Shown here piece by piece: positions 45,391 to 57,400 of a stretch of 64,000 nt of DNA. Position 1 is the first letter of the stretch. Every line of letters starts with the position of its first letter. The notes beneath the pieces are model-generated. The model saw nothing but the letters and a program-made list of their open reading frames with translations. It was not told the origin of the DNA and searched no databases. The stretch comes from Endomychus coccineus. Its lineage: Eukaryota > Arthropoda > Insecta > Coleoptera > Endomychidae. The stretch is from assembly GCA_958510875.1 (NCBI GenBank), contig OY294067.1, positions 275,386,742 through 275,450,741 of the forward strand, read 5' to 3'. The position numbers were made by a program, and so were the translations under genes.

Positions 45391-47568
45391 AGAGCATGTC
45401 GAATCTGCAGTTCCTTTTAAAGATTTGTCCAAAACGCTCAGAGAAGTCACATATTTTGATACTGGATTGTCTGGAGCATAGTCAAAGTATAAAGGTCTGT
45501 TGGAGACTCCCTACCATCGTTTCTCGCGCTAGGTGACGTCACCTGTCTCGTCCAATCACAGCCTTGCTCTCATCGGCTCGTCGCCGGCACGTAACAACAT
45601 CACAATTATTATGTCGTCGTCAATAACATTAAATAAACGAAATAAACGACCAGTCAGCTTGCACTCGAATTTTAAAAAGAGTAGAAGGGAGGCTCCAACA
45701 GACCTTTATACTTTAAGGTAGTTGTCGTGGTACAATATTGTAAGAAAGTCTTGTATCACGCGCGCGGTCAGAGAGCACACGAGCTTGTAGCAGAATGTGC
45801 TATAATTTTTGTGTAAGACTGTACCCATGGAGACGTAACTCACACAGTACTCATATGCATGTATACACCAATACTTTTAAATTGTTGAACTTGAAATTAA
45901 TATTTCTTGACAATGAGACGGTCAATATTTTATTATTTTTTTTTTTTTTAATTCAGAATACAAACATTAAGTGACTGTTAGTTTTTTAAAAATTTCTGAC
46001 AGTTAGTTTCTTATAAAAACTGATAAACTGGTACAAACTCTATGTAGTGCCTATACTCTCCATGTTAATGGACCGATTTTTAATTAAGTGTATCTTGAGT
46101 TAGAAACGGTCAATTGACTTCAAATTTTAATAGTAATTGTATTATCATGTCCTTATTAAATATACAAAAATTCAGAATTTTCTGACTGTACGCGTTTTTC
46201 ACGACAACTACCTTAACTATGGTCTGGAGTAGCCAGTATTGTTGCTGCGTGACATAATGTAAGATGTTATCTACGGTATTCGAGAGGGGGTTCTCCAGCT
46301 TCGCAACATAAACTCTTTGTGGACTAGTACTTTGTGATTAATATTTCATCTCAAAGAATACTAGTTAGTACTCCAGAAGTCGTGGCTATAATTATAATGT
46401 ATAATAGACTCCGAAAACGATGTCGTCATACTGCAGCACTCACTATATTTTTCATACATTATATTATGATCCTTATGTACAGAAAAACAATGACAAAAAT
46501 TTGATAAATGTTTTTAATTCAAATTTGAATATACGACAGTGAAATGAGAGATTGTGAATTCTATGCTATTCCACACATAGAGATCATATAGCATGATCTC
46601 TATGATTCCACATCGGAGTCTACTCGGTGACTTAAGTATAAACGTTGATTTCTCAAATTAAGGCATTTCTATGATTGATATTTTATTTCGATGTTCCTGG
46701 CTTGATGCTGTCCACGGTCGTACATACAGGTCTGGGAACTCTTAGGCTGTTTCCTATGTGAGAAGTGACTCCGCCAAGCGTCAACTGTCGCGTAGTACCA
46801 AAAAGGGTGGAGCAGTAGTCGAAGATTGATCTCTGGCACTATACGCCGTGTTCTCTGACAACTGTCAACAACTGTCATTCTTGACTTGTAAACACAAGGA
46901 ATACCTGCGTTTTTAGAAAAAAATTACGAAACGGTGCATTGTGCTGAAATGCAAAACGGGGTCCAAAAGTGTGAAGCAAAAACTTCTGTTGTTGAAGTGC
47001 CGAAAGATGCGGAAATGCGAAAAAAGTGGATGCTTGCGAGTAACAGTTCTATTCCTCTCAAATCAGAATAGTAAATATTGCGTTACGAGAAAAATTATTT
47101 TACTTAAAATGTGCGGTTATTATCTATCAATCTTTGTATTGTGGGACTTGAAATTTGAACGATATGACGCCTAATCCTGACATCAAACTTCGATCCAAGC
47201 GCTAGCTAGTGGCTGAGCGAGGGACTACGAGTTTGGCGACGCGTAAGAGACTCATGTCAAACATACGAGTTCCCAGACCTGTATGTACGACCGTGATGCT
47301 GTCTAGTGTGTACTGTCAGTGTCAGTTGTCAGTCACCAACTTAGACCACAGTATATATGTGTTTAGAGACAATACTATGAATATTCATAGTTATTGCTCA
47401 CTAGACAAATATTTCATATGTTAATCTGAAGCTGATGTCAGTAGTCTTAGTGTCAGGTGTTGTTATATTATCTATGAATGTATGTCAGTGTCAGTTATCA
47501 TTGTTGAAATTCAAAGCTAATATTTTATTTCTCTTCCCCTATTATTAAACTAAAATAGAGAATTAAGT

Positions 47569-48354
47569 ATGGCTCAATTGGGAGAACCTCTCACTCTAGC
47601 TAGAGGTAAGTCTGAAAATATTAACGTCCACCCTAATTTTTAATTAATTATTAATTGAAGAAAATATTGTACTCCTTGTTTTTATTTTAGATATTAAACG
47701 ATCTATTGAACTGCTGGAAAAGCTTCAAAAGAGTGGTGAAGTTCCAGCAACAAAATTAGCAGCTTTACAGAAAGTTCTCCAAAGTGATTTTTTGAATGCT
47801 GTCCGAGAAGTGTATGAGCATGTTTATGAAACTGTTGATATACAGGGTTCTCAAGATGTGAGAGCTTCAGCAACTGCTAAAGCAACTGTTGCAGCTTTTG
47901 CAGCTAGCGAAGGACATGCCCATCCAAGGGTAGTCGAATTACCCAAAACTGACGAAGGCTTAGGCTTTAATGTTATGGGAGGAAAAGAACAAAACTCCCC
48001 AATATATATTTCTCGTATTATTCCTGGAGGAGTGGCTGATAGACATGGTGGCTTGAAGAGAGGAGATCAACTTTTGAGTGTTAATGGAGTTGTAAGTTAT
48101 TAGTATATTACTATGGTTAAAAAGAGGGTAATCAGGTTTACATTTAGGTCTATGAAATTATTTTATGATAACCTTATTGAAATTGAACCGATTTTCAGTC
48201 TGTCGAGGGAGAAAATCATGAAAAAGCAGTTGAACTCTTGAAGCAAGCTCATGGTTCAGTTAAGCTAGTTGTTCGATATACTCCCAAAGTGTTGGAAGAG
48301 ATGGAACTACGGTTTGACAAACAGAGGGCTCGTAGAAGACAACAATTCAATTAA
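47569..48354 (+). CDS. lin-7: Lin-7 / Veli / MALS scaffold protein, 3 exons, 197 aa
   Basis: Exons 47569-47605, 47691-48091 and 48199-48354 join in frame. The L27 domain (residues ~10-65: [20 protein letters not shown]...) binds CASK/PALS-type MAGUK proteins; the PDZ domain (~92-175) has the GLGF ligand loop (residues 102-105), [21 protein letters not shown] and a C-terminal VKLVVRYTP strand; the tail ends RRRQQFN. Length fits insect Lin-7 (about 195-200 aa). Family role: basolateral receptor localisation in epithelia and a Lin-2/7/10 complex at synapses. Exon 1 and the start of exon 2 lie in the duplicated block, so the promoter region exists twice. Confidence 0.97.
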
Positions 48355-49960
48355 ATCAAATTCAGTACAGATAAAATGTGTCGCATGTAGCCTAATTATT
48401 TAAGATATCATCAAGTAGATGCTAGATAATGGCAAATGTAACATATAAACCTTAGTGATACATGAAAGTAAGTATGCTATTTATTTCAACTTAAGCTTTG
48501 AATATAGCAATTACTCATGTTTGTTATTATTGTTTAAAGTAAAGAGTATTGTTGTATGTATAAAGAATTTACGTACATTGAATCGTATCTTAATGAGAAA
48601 AGATTGTAGTTGTTCAAGAAACATAAGAGAATCTTATTAATTTAACAATATGTTTCTTAAACTCGAATTCACAATAACATGTGGAAGAATAATATAAAGG
48701 GTGGTAAGTTTTCATTGTTGTAGTAGCATTTTTTAATGCTTTTACAGTTATCTAGCCAAATGCTTATTACATTTTTGTATCATCAAAGTGATAAGATATA
48801 AATTGCATTGTGCAAGACTGTTCTATTGGTTTGGTGATACGTTCTGTAGAAATAAATGAACATTGAGGGACATTTGGTTCCTTCAAATTGTTTATTTGCC
48901 ACCTGTATTTTTGCTGGGGTGATTAACCTTGCAACCTTAAAAACTGTATTTCGGACATACAACACTTCTTAATGGTACAAAAAGTGTATACCTTAAACAG
49001 CATATTCCTGAATTGTATTGTGTCAATAAGTAATTCATTTCTTTGATTGAATGTAGAAAACAATTTTGTTACTAAGCAAAAAGTAATTTTGACTGGCATA
49101 TGCAATAGTGTTTTCAGTATAGTATATCAAATACTCATTCATGAGGCAGTCCAGAAGATGTCATAAATACTTATCGTTAAATTATATTCCAATGGCAGTT
49201 ATACACATTTATTGTAAATTATTTATCTTCCTGTTAGGATATATGTTTCTATAGTTCCACAGAACAAAAATATAACGTTACATTCATGATTCAAGTATTT
49301 TAAGTCCATGTTCTATTAGTATGTGTGAAAATAATTCCACTTGCTAAAATATGATACAGTATATACAGTATACAATTTGAAAATAATTCAGTATAGAAGA
49401 AAAGTCTTATAACTGCTAAAAAAAGCATCTAACACTTGATTTATTTGAAATTTCATCTTGTATCTTGAGCTGATATAAATAATGTTTCAAGTGATGAATT
49501 GAAAACCGTTTTTTTCTGGGTTTTTTATAACATTACCCATATTTATGTGCAATGCTATTATTACCTGTTAGTGAATATGTGAAATAAAATTGGTATCTAA
49601 AAGTATTTTTCATTGACCATCCCATTTTCTTTGCCTCTTCACTAAAGCATATGGGGAACCATTGTGACTCTTGTTTTCTTGGGATCATGGACAGATGGAG
49701 ATGGCTGTTGCTGTGTTATTTCCAGTAAAAAGATGCAATTGTCATAAGATGAATGACTTTTATCATTTTTTCATTCCCAGTATTGAATAATATACTTGAA
49801 ATTCCGTATTCTTGACAAAATAATTCTTGGAATACCTACTTTAAGCAGTCAAAATGCAGTACCTTGAAAAAGTATCAATCTGTCAGTTCACACAATCATT
49901 CTTCATAAGTTTAATGGCGATCGTAGCTTTACTGGTACTGGCTTCAAATCGATATTTAGT
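48355..49960. other. lin-7 3' UTR and intergenic sequence
   Basis: Long AT-rich stretch after the lin-7 stop. AATAAA hexamers occur, the best placed at 49583-49588 in a T-rich setting. I see no second gene. Confidence 0.5.
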
Positions 49961-49964
49961 TCAC

Positions 49965-51135
49965 CCATATAGTCGAGGAAATAAAGCACTAAAATAGGCC
50001 AAACCTGCGAAAGTTGGCGCAGTCGGATGGATTGAGATGCGGTTTTTTAGCATTCGATTCAGAAAGTGATTAGAAAATTTGTCCGGTATTTTCTTTTTGC
50101 GATAAAAATTTGTTGCATTTCTACAGCCAAAAAATGCATTTTTCTGAGCGTACTTTTTGAGGTGAATAAAAACACTGACTTGAATTGGTTTTTCGGGGGG
50201 TTTTGGGGTCGCTGAACACGAATACGTTATCAAAAAAATTCCCGGGAGTATCCGGGCGTCCTGACGCCCTAGATATTGTGTGTGTCACGGTCGTGATCGG
50301 CGACTTTTAAAACCCCCGAGTCACAATTTGTTACCTTTTATGAAGAAAAATTAACAAATTCCTAGAAGATAACGTAGCTACACAGGGCTCGAAGGACCCG
50401 GAAACACCCCAAGGTAATTTGCAGAACATTGCGAGTGCACACTCGTGATCGACGACTTTTAAAACCCCCGAGAGCCACAACTTGTTACCTTTTATGAAGA
50501 AAAATTAACAAATTCCTAGAAGATGACGTAGATACACAGGCCTCGAAGGATCCGGAAACACCCTCAGGTAATTTGCAGAACATTGCAAGTGTCGCAGTCA
50601 TCGGCGACTTTTGAAACCCTCGAGGAGCTAGAAATTTGTTACATTTAATTAGGAGAAATTAATAAATTCCCAGAAGATGACGTCGTTACCCGGACTCAGG
50701 TCACCTGGTTACACCAGGTATTGCAGAAGAGGTTTTTTCATGTCATAATCATCACTAGCAACCTTTATATCACCTCTTGAACAGTTAACAAACTAAAAAT
50801 AATGTTTTAATTAATTTTATCGATATCTAAGGCGTCAGGACGCCCGGATACCCCTGAGGAGGTCCAAGTGGACCTCAGGGAATTTTTTTGATAAGATATT
50901 CTTGTCCAGCGACCCCCAAAACCCCCGACAAAACAATTCGAGTCCGTTTTTTTATTCACCTCTAAAAGTGCACCCAGAAAAATGCATTTTTTGGCTGTAG
51001 AAATGCAACAAATTTTTTCCGCAAAAAGAAAATACCGGCAAAATTTTCTAAATCACTTTCTGAATCGAATGCAAAAAACCGCATCTCAGTCCATCCAACT
51101 TTCGCAAGTGGAATGCTTTATTTCCTCGACTAATA
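49965..51135. mobile_element. 1.17-kb foldback element between lin-7 and ANT
   Basis: Inverted arms of ~300 bp (49972-50277 and 50826-51130) share GGCGTC-AGGACGC-CCGG, AAAATGCATTTTT-TG, TTTCTGAATCGAATGC and ATTTCCTCGACTA; the arms differ by scattered changes. GGTCGCTGAACACGAAT is in the left arm (~50208) with a decayed match in the right (~50910). The core holds about three ~150-bp direct repeats (GGCGACTTTTAAAACCCCCGAG..., 50297-50650). A hairpin CCCTGAGG-...-CCTCAGGG lies at 50851-50880. Non-coding. Confidence 0.8.
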
Positions 51136-51412
51136 AGAACCATTTACATTTGAATTTTGGACATCACTATATTTGTTTTGTTTTCACTGATACATAGATT
51201 TCATATAACAACTTATACTTGCCATATTAATATTTCTCTATGGTTCCCCTTCTATTGGTTCGAAGTGTGGTCTAGCTGACTCATAGGAAGGTGGTACCAC
51301 AGGCTACCTGAAATTGATATTATTCAAACTTGGTCTTTTTGCTTCCGAACGTTGATGTGCGTGGTAGTTCAGTTGAGTTGATCGTGTGCTAATTCAATCT
51401 ATAGAGCTCAAA

Positions 51413-54400
51413 ATGCCGACCGACGTAACTGAATTTCTGAAGGATTTCATGGCTGGAGGAATATCCGCAGCTGTAGCAAAAACCGCAGTAGCTCCAATTG
51501 AAAGAGTTAAATTACTTCTCCAAGTACAGGCTGCTTCCAAACAAATAGCTGCCGATAAACAATATAAAGGTGGGTATCAAAGTTCGGATGTAACAATTTT
51601 TTAAGTGCGGCATCCATCTTAACTTGTAAAAATTACACGTTAGTATTTACAATAATGGAACCAAACTTACAATTTTCATGTTTGGACAAAATAAAGTAAT
51701 ATTTTAATTAGACATATGACTAAGCTGGTTTTATTACCAACTGGCACGTGCTTATAACCTTGAAATACTGAAATATAATTACTTTCAGTAAGAAAAAATA
51801 ATTGATATCAATTATAGAAGTAACTACATTTTTGTAATTATGCATATTTTACAGGAATTATCGATTGTTTTGTACGAATTCCAAAGGAACAAGGTTTTTT
51901 CAGTTTATGGAGAGGAAACTTGGCTAATGTCATTAGGTATTTCCCAACACAGGCCCTAAATTTTGCATTTAAAGATGTTTACAAACAAATTTTTATGAGT
52001 GGTGTTGACAAAAAAACACAGTTCTGGAGATATTTTGCCGCAAATTTGGCCTCAGGTGGTGCTGCTGGAGCAACATCGCTATGTTTTGTATATCCTTTAG
52101 ATTATGCCCGTACCCGGTAAGTTACCTATTATTAAATCCTGCCACATTCATAACTCTTATGTTACAGTTTAGGAGCAGATGTAGGTAAAGGCAGTGGTGA
52201 CCGGTTATATACAGGGCTTATAGATTGTATTACAAAAACAGTAAAATCAGATGGACCCATTGGATTATACCGAGGATTTGTTGTATCTGTCCAAGGAATT
52301 ATAATCTACCGTGCTTCATACTTTGGTTTCTTCGATACTGCCAAAGGAATGCTCCCAGATCCTAAAAATACTCCATTCCTGATTTCATTCTTGATTGCTC
52401 AAGTAAGTTTATTTAACAACTTTGCTTTTATTTTATTTGATAACTATGGGGGTGCATTAATATATAAATACTACCTTACTAAGCACCAAAGAGGTATGTG
52501 AAACTATTTTTTAAGTGGTGACGTTGTAGTCATTTAATCACTTTGGATTGTATTGAAAAATATACCAAATAATCAGAAAGTATGAGTGGAAGTTATTATT
52601 ATTATTATCAAAATAGAATAGAATAATTGTCATTGCACATAGGAATATAAATTGCTTATCAGTAAATATGACAATATAATATGTTCATAATGTACAATCA
52701 TAAAAGCACAATACGAGGGCTAATGAGCGATTTGTTCACTACCAAAATCCAATTTTTCTGCTAAAATTAATATTTTATAGATTTCCTTATAAATTTCATT
52801 CTAGTTTTCAATAAAATAACTTTAACTTGGAACAAAATGAAAGGAGAGAAAACAATTATGGAATGAAAAACCACTTGTAACGGCAATAATCTGTGTGTGC
52901 AAACTCTCTTCTTCTGCTTCTTTCTTTTGGAAAGGTGGCCAGAGTGTGTTCAAGTATAAGAAATAGATTATATATAAATTCTCAGGAAATAGGTCACATT
53001 AACACTTATGTTTTATATTTCAGTCTTTACGTAAGTTTCGGTCTCACGACCGTCATCAGAAGACTTATTATTTCAATAACCTGATTACTTAGAACTAATT
53101 GTATTAACACAAAGCGTCCTTATCGCACCAATTTCGTTTAAAATGCAAACGTCGCTGAACCGAACAGAAATACCCTCTTTTATTACCTAATAAATCGTGA
53201 CATCTGGTTCGAAAGTAAATACTTGAACTTGTCTCGCTTGTTAGTCGTTCATAGACTATGATGAAATGTGTTCGTATTTCTTGAGATTTTTACTAAATAG
53301 TGAATTCTTGATATATCATACTTATAACATTGTTGTGTTAAAATTTCGATTTCGTGTTTCTGTTCGTTTCGGCGACGTTCGCATTTTAAACGAAATTGAT
53401 GCGGTAAGGACGCTTTGTGTTAATACAATTAGTTCTAAGTAATCAGGTTATTGAAATAATAAGTCTTCTGATGATGGTCGTGAGACCGAAACGTACGTAA
53501 AGACTAAAATATAAAACATAAGTGTTAATGTGACCTATTTCCCGAAAATTTATATATAATTCATACCTGGGTCAAGAATCTTTATTATAATATAAATAGA
53601 AATATATTTATTCATCTATTAGCAATACAAAATGTGGTAACGGGTGTTAATACACAGATGTACCTAACTTATTAGACTAGTCAAACAACTCAGATGCGTT
53701 AAATATCGGGATGAATAACAATTACCTGACATCATATATTTGTAATAAACATTTAAATCAGATTAAACATTCAATAACACATTAACATTTTTACATTGAA
53801 GCTTATGTAGAACTTCTGTACTCAAAGAGGTTATTAAAAACTATTATAAAAACAAGGAAAAAAGAAACTGAGTATTTTCAACTTTGTTGAAACTCTTCTA
53901 CTTGTGGTCATTGAAGTTATTTTCCTTAACCAGCAGGTTTTTCAATTGATTATAAAATGAGATATCTTTATACATATAGAAATTTTGTCCAATTAGTCTT
54001 GAGAATGGTTGACATAAGTTTTCTGTTCCTCAAGTATTGTAATTATGAGAGAGGTGTTTTTTGGCAATTCCTGTAACTGTTTTTTATATTTAAAATAGTT
54101 TGATTAGATACAATAATGGTACTGTTAAAATAGATAATTCAATAAACATTTGCCTGCATAATGTTCTTTGGCTAACCTCTTTTATGCACCTGACATTTTT
54201 GTTTGTGATAATTATTTTGTCAATATGGCTTGAGCTTCCCCAGAAAATCAAGCCATATGATGGATTCGATTGTATCAAGCTATTGTATGTTATGTTATTA
54301 ATTAATATGTCCCGAGATACGGTGCCCTTTAGTTCCCTCAATACAAAACCGTTTTTACTCAGTTTGTTATTTAAAATGTTGAGTTAACTTTCCCAGCTCA

Positions 54401-57400
54401 TTTTGTGATCAAGAGTAATACCTAAGAATTTAGTAGTTGTAACCTGTTCTATATTTTTTTATTGGTTTTTATTGAAGAGCTAAAATCATGTGTGATATTT
54501 CATGGATGAAAGAGGTGAATTTCGTTTTTTCTAATACATAAACCATTTGTAGTACACAGCTCATAAAATTGTTGTGCAACAGCGTTGGCAGTGAATACTG
54601 TTTTGTCTTGGTTGTGTCTTCTCCTTACATAATATTTTTTGCTCGAGTGCATGATAAATGAATGTCGTTGACACAGATAGTGAACAATATTGGACCTTGT
54701 ATTCATCCTTGGGTACCCCAATATTTACAGTTTTTTCTTCAGATTTCATATTTTATAATATGACTGTTTGTGGTCTTTGAGATATGAAATTATCCAATTT
54801 AGTGGTGATCCTTGTAACACCAATGTGGTATAGTTTTTCAAAAAGGAGACTATAGTCTACTATGGTATAGTTGAATGGGTCTAAATAATCAACCATGGAA
54901 TCAAAATCATCAGCCGTGGGCATAAACTGATACATTTTGTGATGCATGTTTATTGCCAAAAAATCAACATAGAGGGCTGACAAGGACAAATACACCAAAC
55001 ACATGTTGTCATTGAATGATATTATCTGAAGTACTTATTCTCAGCTTATTAAACATATTTATTAAAATACCCCAACCCCCATTTATTCCAGTCAAAATCA
55101 AAAAAGAACAGTGATCAATATATTACTAATGTTGTACCCATATAATCTAAATCATTGAATCAATTATCTCAGAAATATCTGAATTGTAGTTTACTTTACG
55201 AACTCTTGGGTTTACAGCAATTTTTCACTTTACATCTTAATGTGACAATAATTTGAATTCTAACTAAAATCCTTTCATACTGAAAATGAATTGATGTAAC
55301 ATTCTCTAGAAATGCAACCATCACTAAAATAAGTATTCAGCTTTCAGATGTATACAAAGAGTTCTATATATATAACTCTTTGGATGTATATGTATTTATT
55401 CTGAATTAATCCAATTTTAAAATGAATGAAAACCAATAAATTTCTGGTGAATGTGAAAGCCGAAATGTATGAAATATTCATGGAAAAGTAGAGTTAACAA
55501 TTTCTGGAAACCTAAGAAAACACAGAATCCCAATTGAATAAAAGGGTACAAGAAATTTACTTTTTTTTAAACTAAATTCAAAGTCGCACTTTCCTCATTT
55601 TTATCAATGTAGAACAGACCAATACTTTTTGGATGAAGAATAAAGCTGAACGTGTTAATTGAAGGGAAGGAAACATTTCATTCACATGCAGGTTATAAAT
55701 TGCTGGAAAATGTTAGGGAACCCTTTCCACACTTCAAGTTGAACTAAACGGCAAAAGCTCGGTGCGGTTAAATGACGTAAACTGCTTTCCGATATCTATC
55801 CGTTTTTTGATTTCTATAAACGTTGAAACAACAAACAAATTCTTCTGAGATTTGTCGATTGTCAAAATTGAATATTAGTTTGATGTGGTATCCAACTGTG
55901 CAGGATAATGATCGAGGAGAGCGTGTATTATTACTTGGACGAGTCTGGTTCTACCATATCTCGTCACGTAGAGTCTGAAATTGACTGTGATCTCAGTTTC
56001 CAATCAAGCCCTAGATTCACTCTAAGAGCTCAGCACTGTAAGAGCAGAGGAGTTCTTTATAGGTCTGGGACCAAGGTTTCTGCGCCAACATAGTCCATTC
56101 TCCTCTTTCTCTCATGGCCTACATTTCAGGTCCACATTGTGGCCATTTTTGCTAGGATTTCTCCTCTTTCTCTCATGGCCTACATTTCAGGTCCAGATTG
56201 TGGCCATTTTTGCTGTGTGGAATCTCTGGAGAATTTATTGAATTCATTTAACTACGTGATCGTAACATTCAAAAAATGTCATTAGTGCTAGATAATTGAA
56301 TGGTGTTTACACTCTATCATAATGAAGCTACATTTGAACATTATCAAAAATTGTAATTTTGTTATTTTACATATACATTTGTATAACCAAATTTGTTCCA
56401 AAGGCTGCAATACAAGACTGAAGTCTCAGTTTCTTTTGAAAAGTGGTTTCGCTATTGTATCTAATTAAGCAACTCCAAATGATGGCGCACTTTTATTACT
56501 CTTGAAATATAAAAAATATAATTTCAGTGATCAAAGGGAAATATGTTATGTTGTGAAATCACGTGTAGTGAAAACGTCAGTTTGTACTATTGAATAATAG
56601 TTTTGCATGAAATAAACTGTCTCAGATAAAAATTTATTGATTCCATTAATTCAATTAGTTGCGATAATATCGAGATAGACTTATCACCTGAAGGCCAAGA
56701 GACTCAATAGTGTTTCACGTAATGAAATCTCATAGACAACAATTCAATTAATTGACATAATCTCACATAGGCTTATCGCGAAAAATCTTGACGCTATTTC
56801 TTTCAATCTTGACGTAACAAATTTGTTGGCACGTGTATATGATACCATTTTTTAATGATTTCAATAAACGTGAAATCAGCACTCACAGTAAATACTGTGA
56901 ATTCATTGTAAAATTGATTAATATTGGTTGTTATGTAATAACTTGTATTATCTGTAATCTATAATGGAGTAATGTAATCTCATTTTATAAGATGTATAGT
57001 GAGATGGTTATCAAAAAACTTTAGTCTGTCTCTGATAAAAACACTTAATTGTCTAGGATTCTACTAATCTATGCTAACATTGATAATTCTTCAAACGGAC
57101 CCAGTTCAATTCCCGTCAGGACAATATCTCCTACCTGAACTTCGTTGATTTTATATAATCCATTCCCGTCAGGTCTGAAAACTAACCCATAAGAGCTCAT
57201 CATCATCATTTGAGGGAAGAATATTGCCAACGCTGGCTTCCATAAGTTCTTCTGGGAGCAATTTTGATTCTCCGAAGTGACGGTGCTTGAGGGATGTCAA
57301 TGAAGGGCATTCCAACAGGATGTGAGAGGTAGTTTCTTCCGTCTCTCTACATTTCCTGCATATAGGATCATCTGCGATGGCCATAGTATGGAGGCGTTTG

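Larger units (their letters stand above)
42985..47776 (+). repeat. Direct tandem duplication, two ~2.4-kb units, of the lin-7 5' region
   Basis: Unit A is 42985-45378, unit B 45378-47776; the offset is 2393 bp at the start and 2398 bp after a 5-bp insertion in unit B near 45826. By eye I count about ten substitutions between units. Each unit holds a LINE scrap, a 22-bp-TIR element with CRE and CCAAT motifs, a TTAA-flanked 0.5-kb element, a THAP-like remnant between inverted repeats, and lin-7 exon 1, intron 1 and the first 86 bp of exon 2. Only unit B runs on into the rest of lin-7. Confidence 0.95.
52966..53572. mobile_element. Palindromic pair of Penelope-like terminal repeats
   Basis: Two ~200-bp inverted arms (52968-53170 and 53360-53570) match the terminal repeats of the Penelope-like element at 36.7-37.7 kb; the spacer also matches (CATCTGGTTCGAAAGTA at ~53203, compare ~37880 on the complement). 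No RT or endonuclease lies between, so this is a minimal or deletion derivative. Each arm carries a hammerhead-like motif. It lies in ANT intron 3. Confidence 0.8.
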
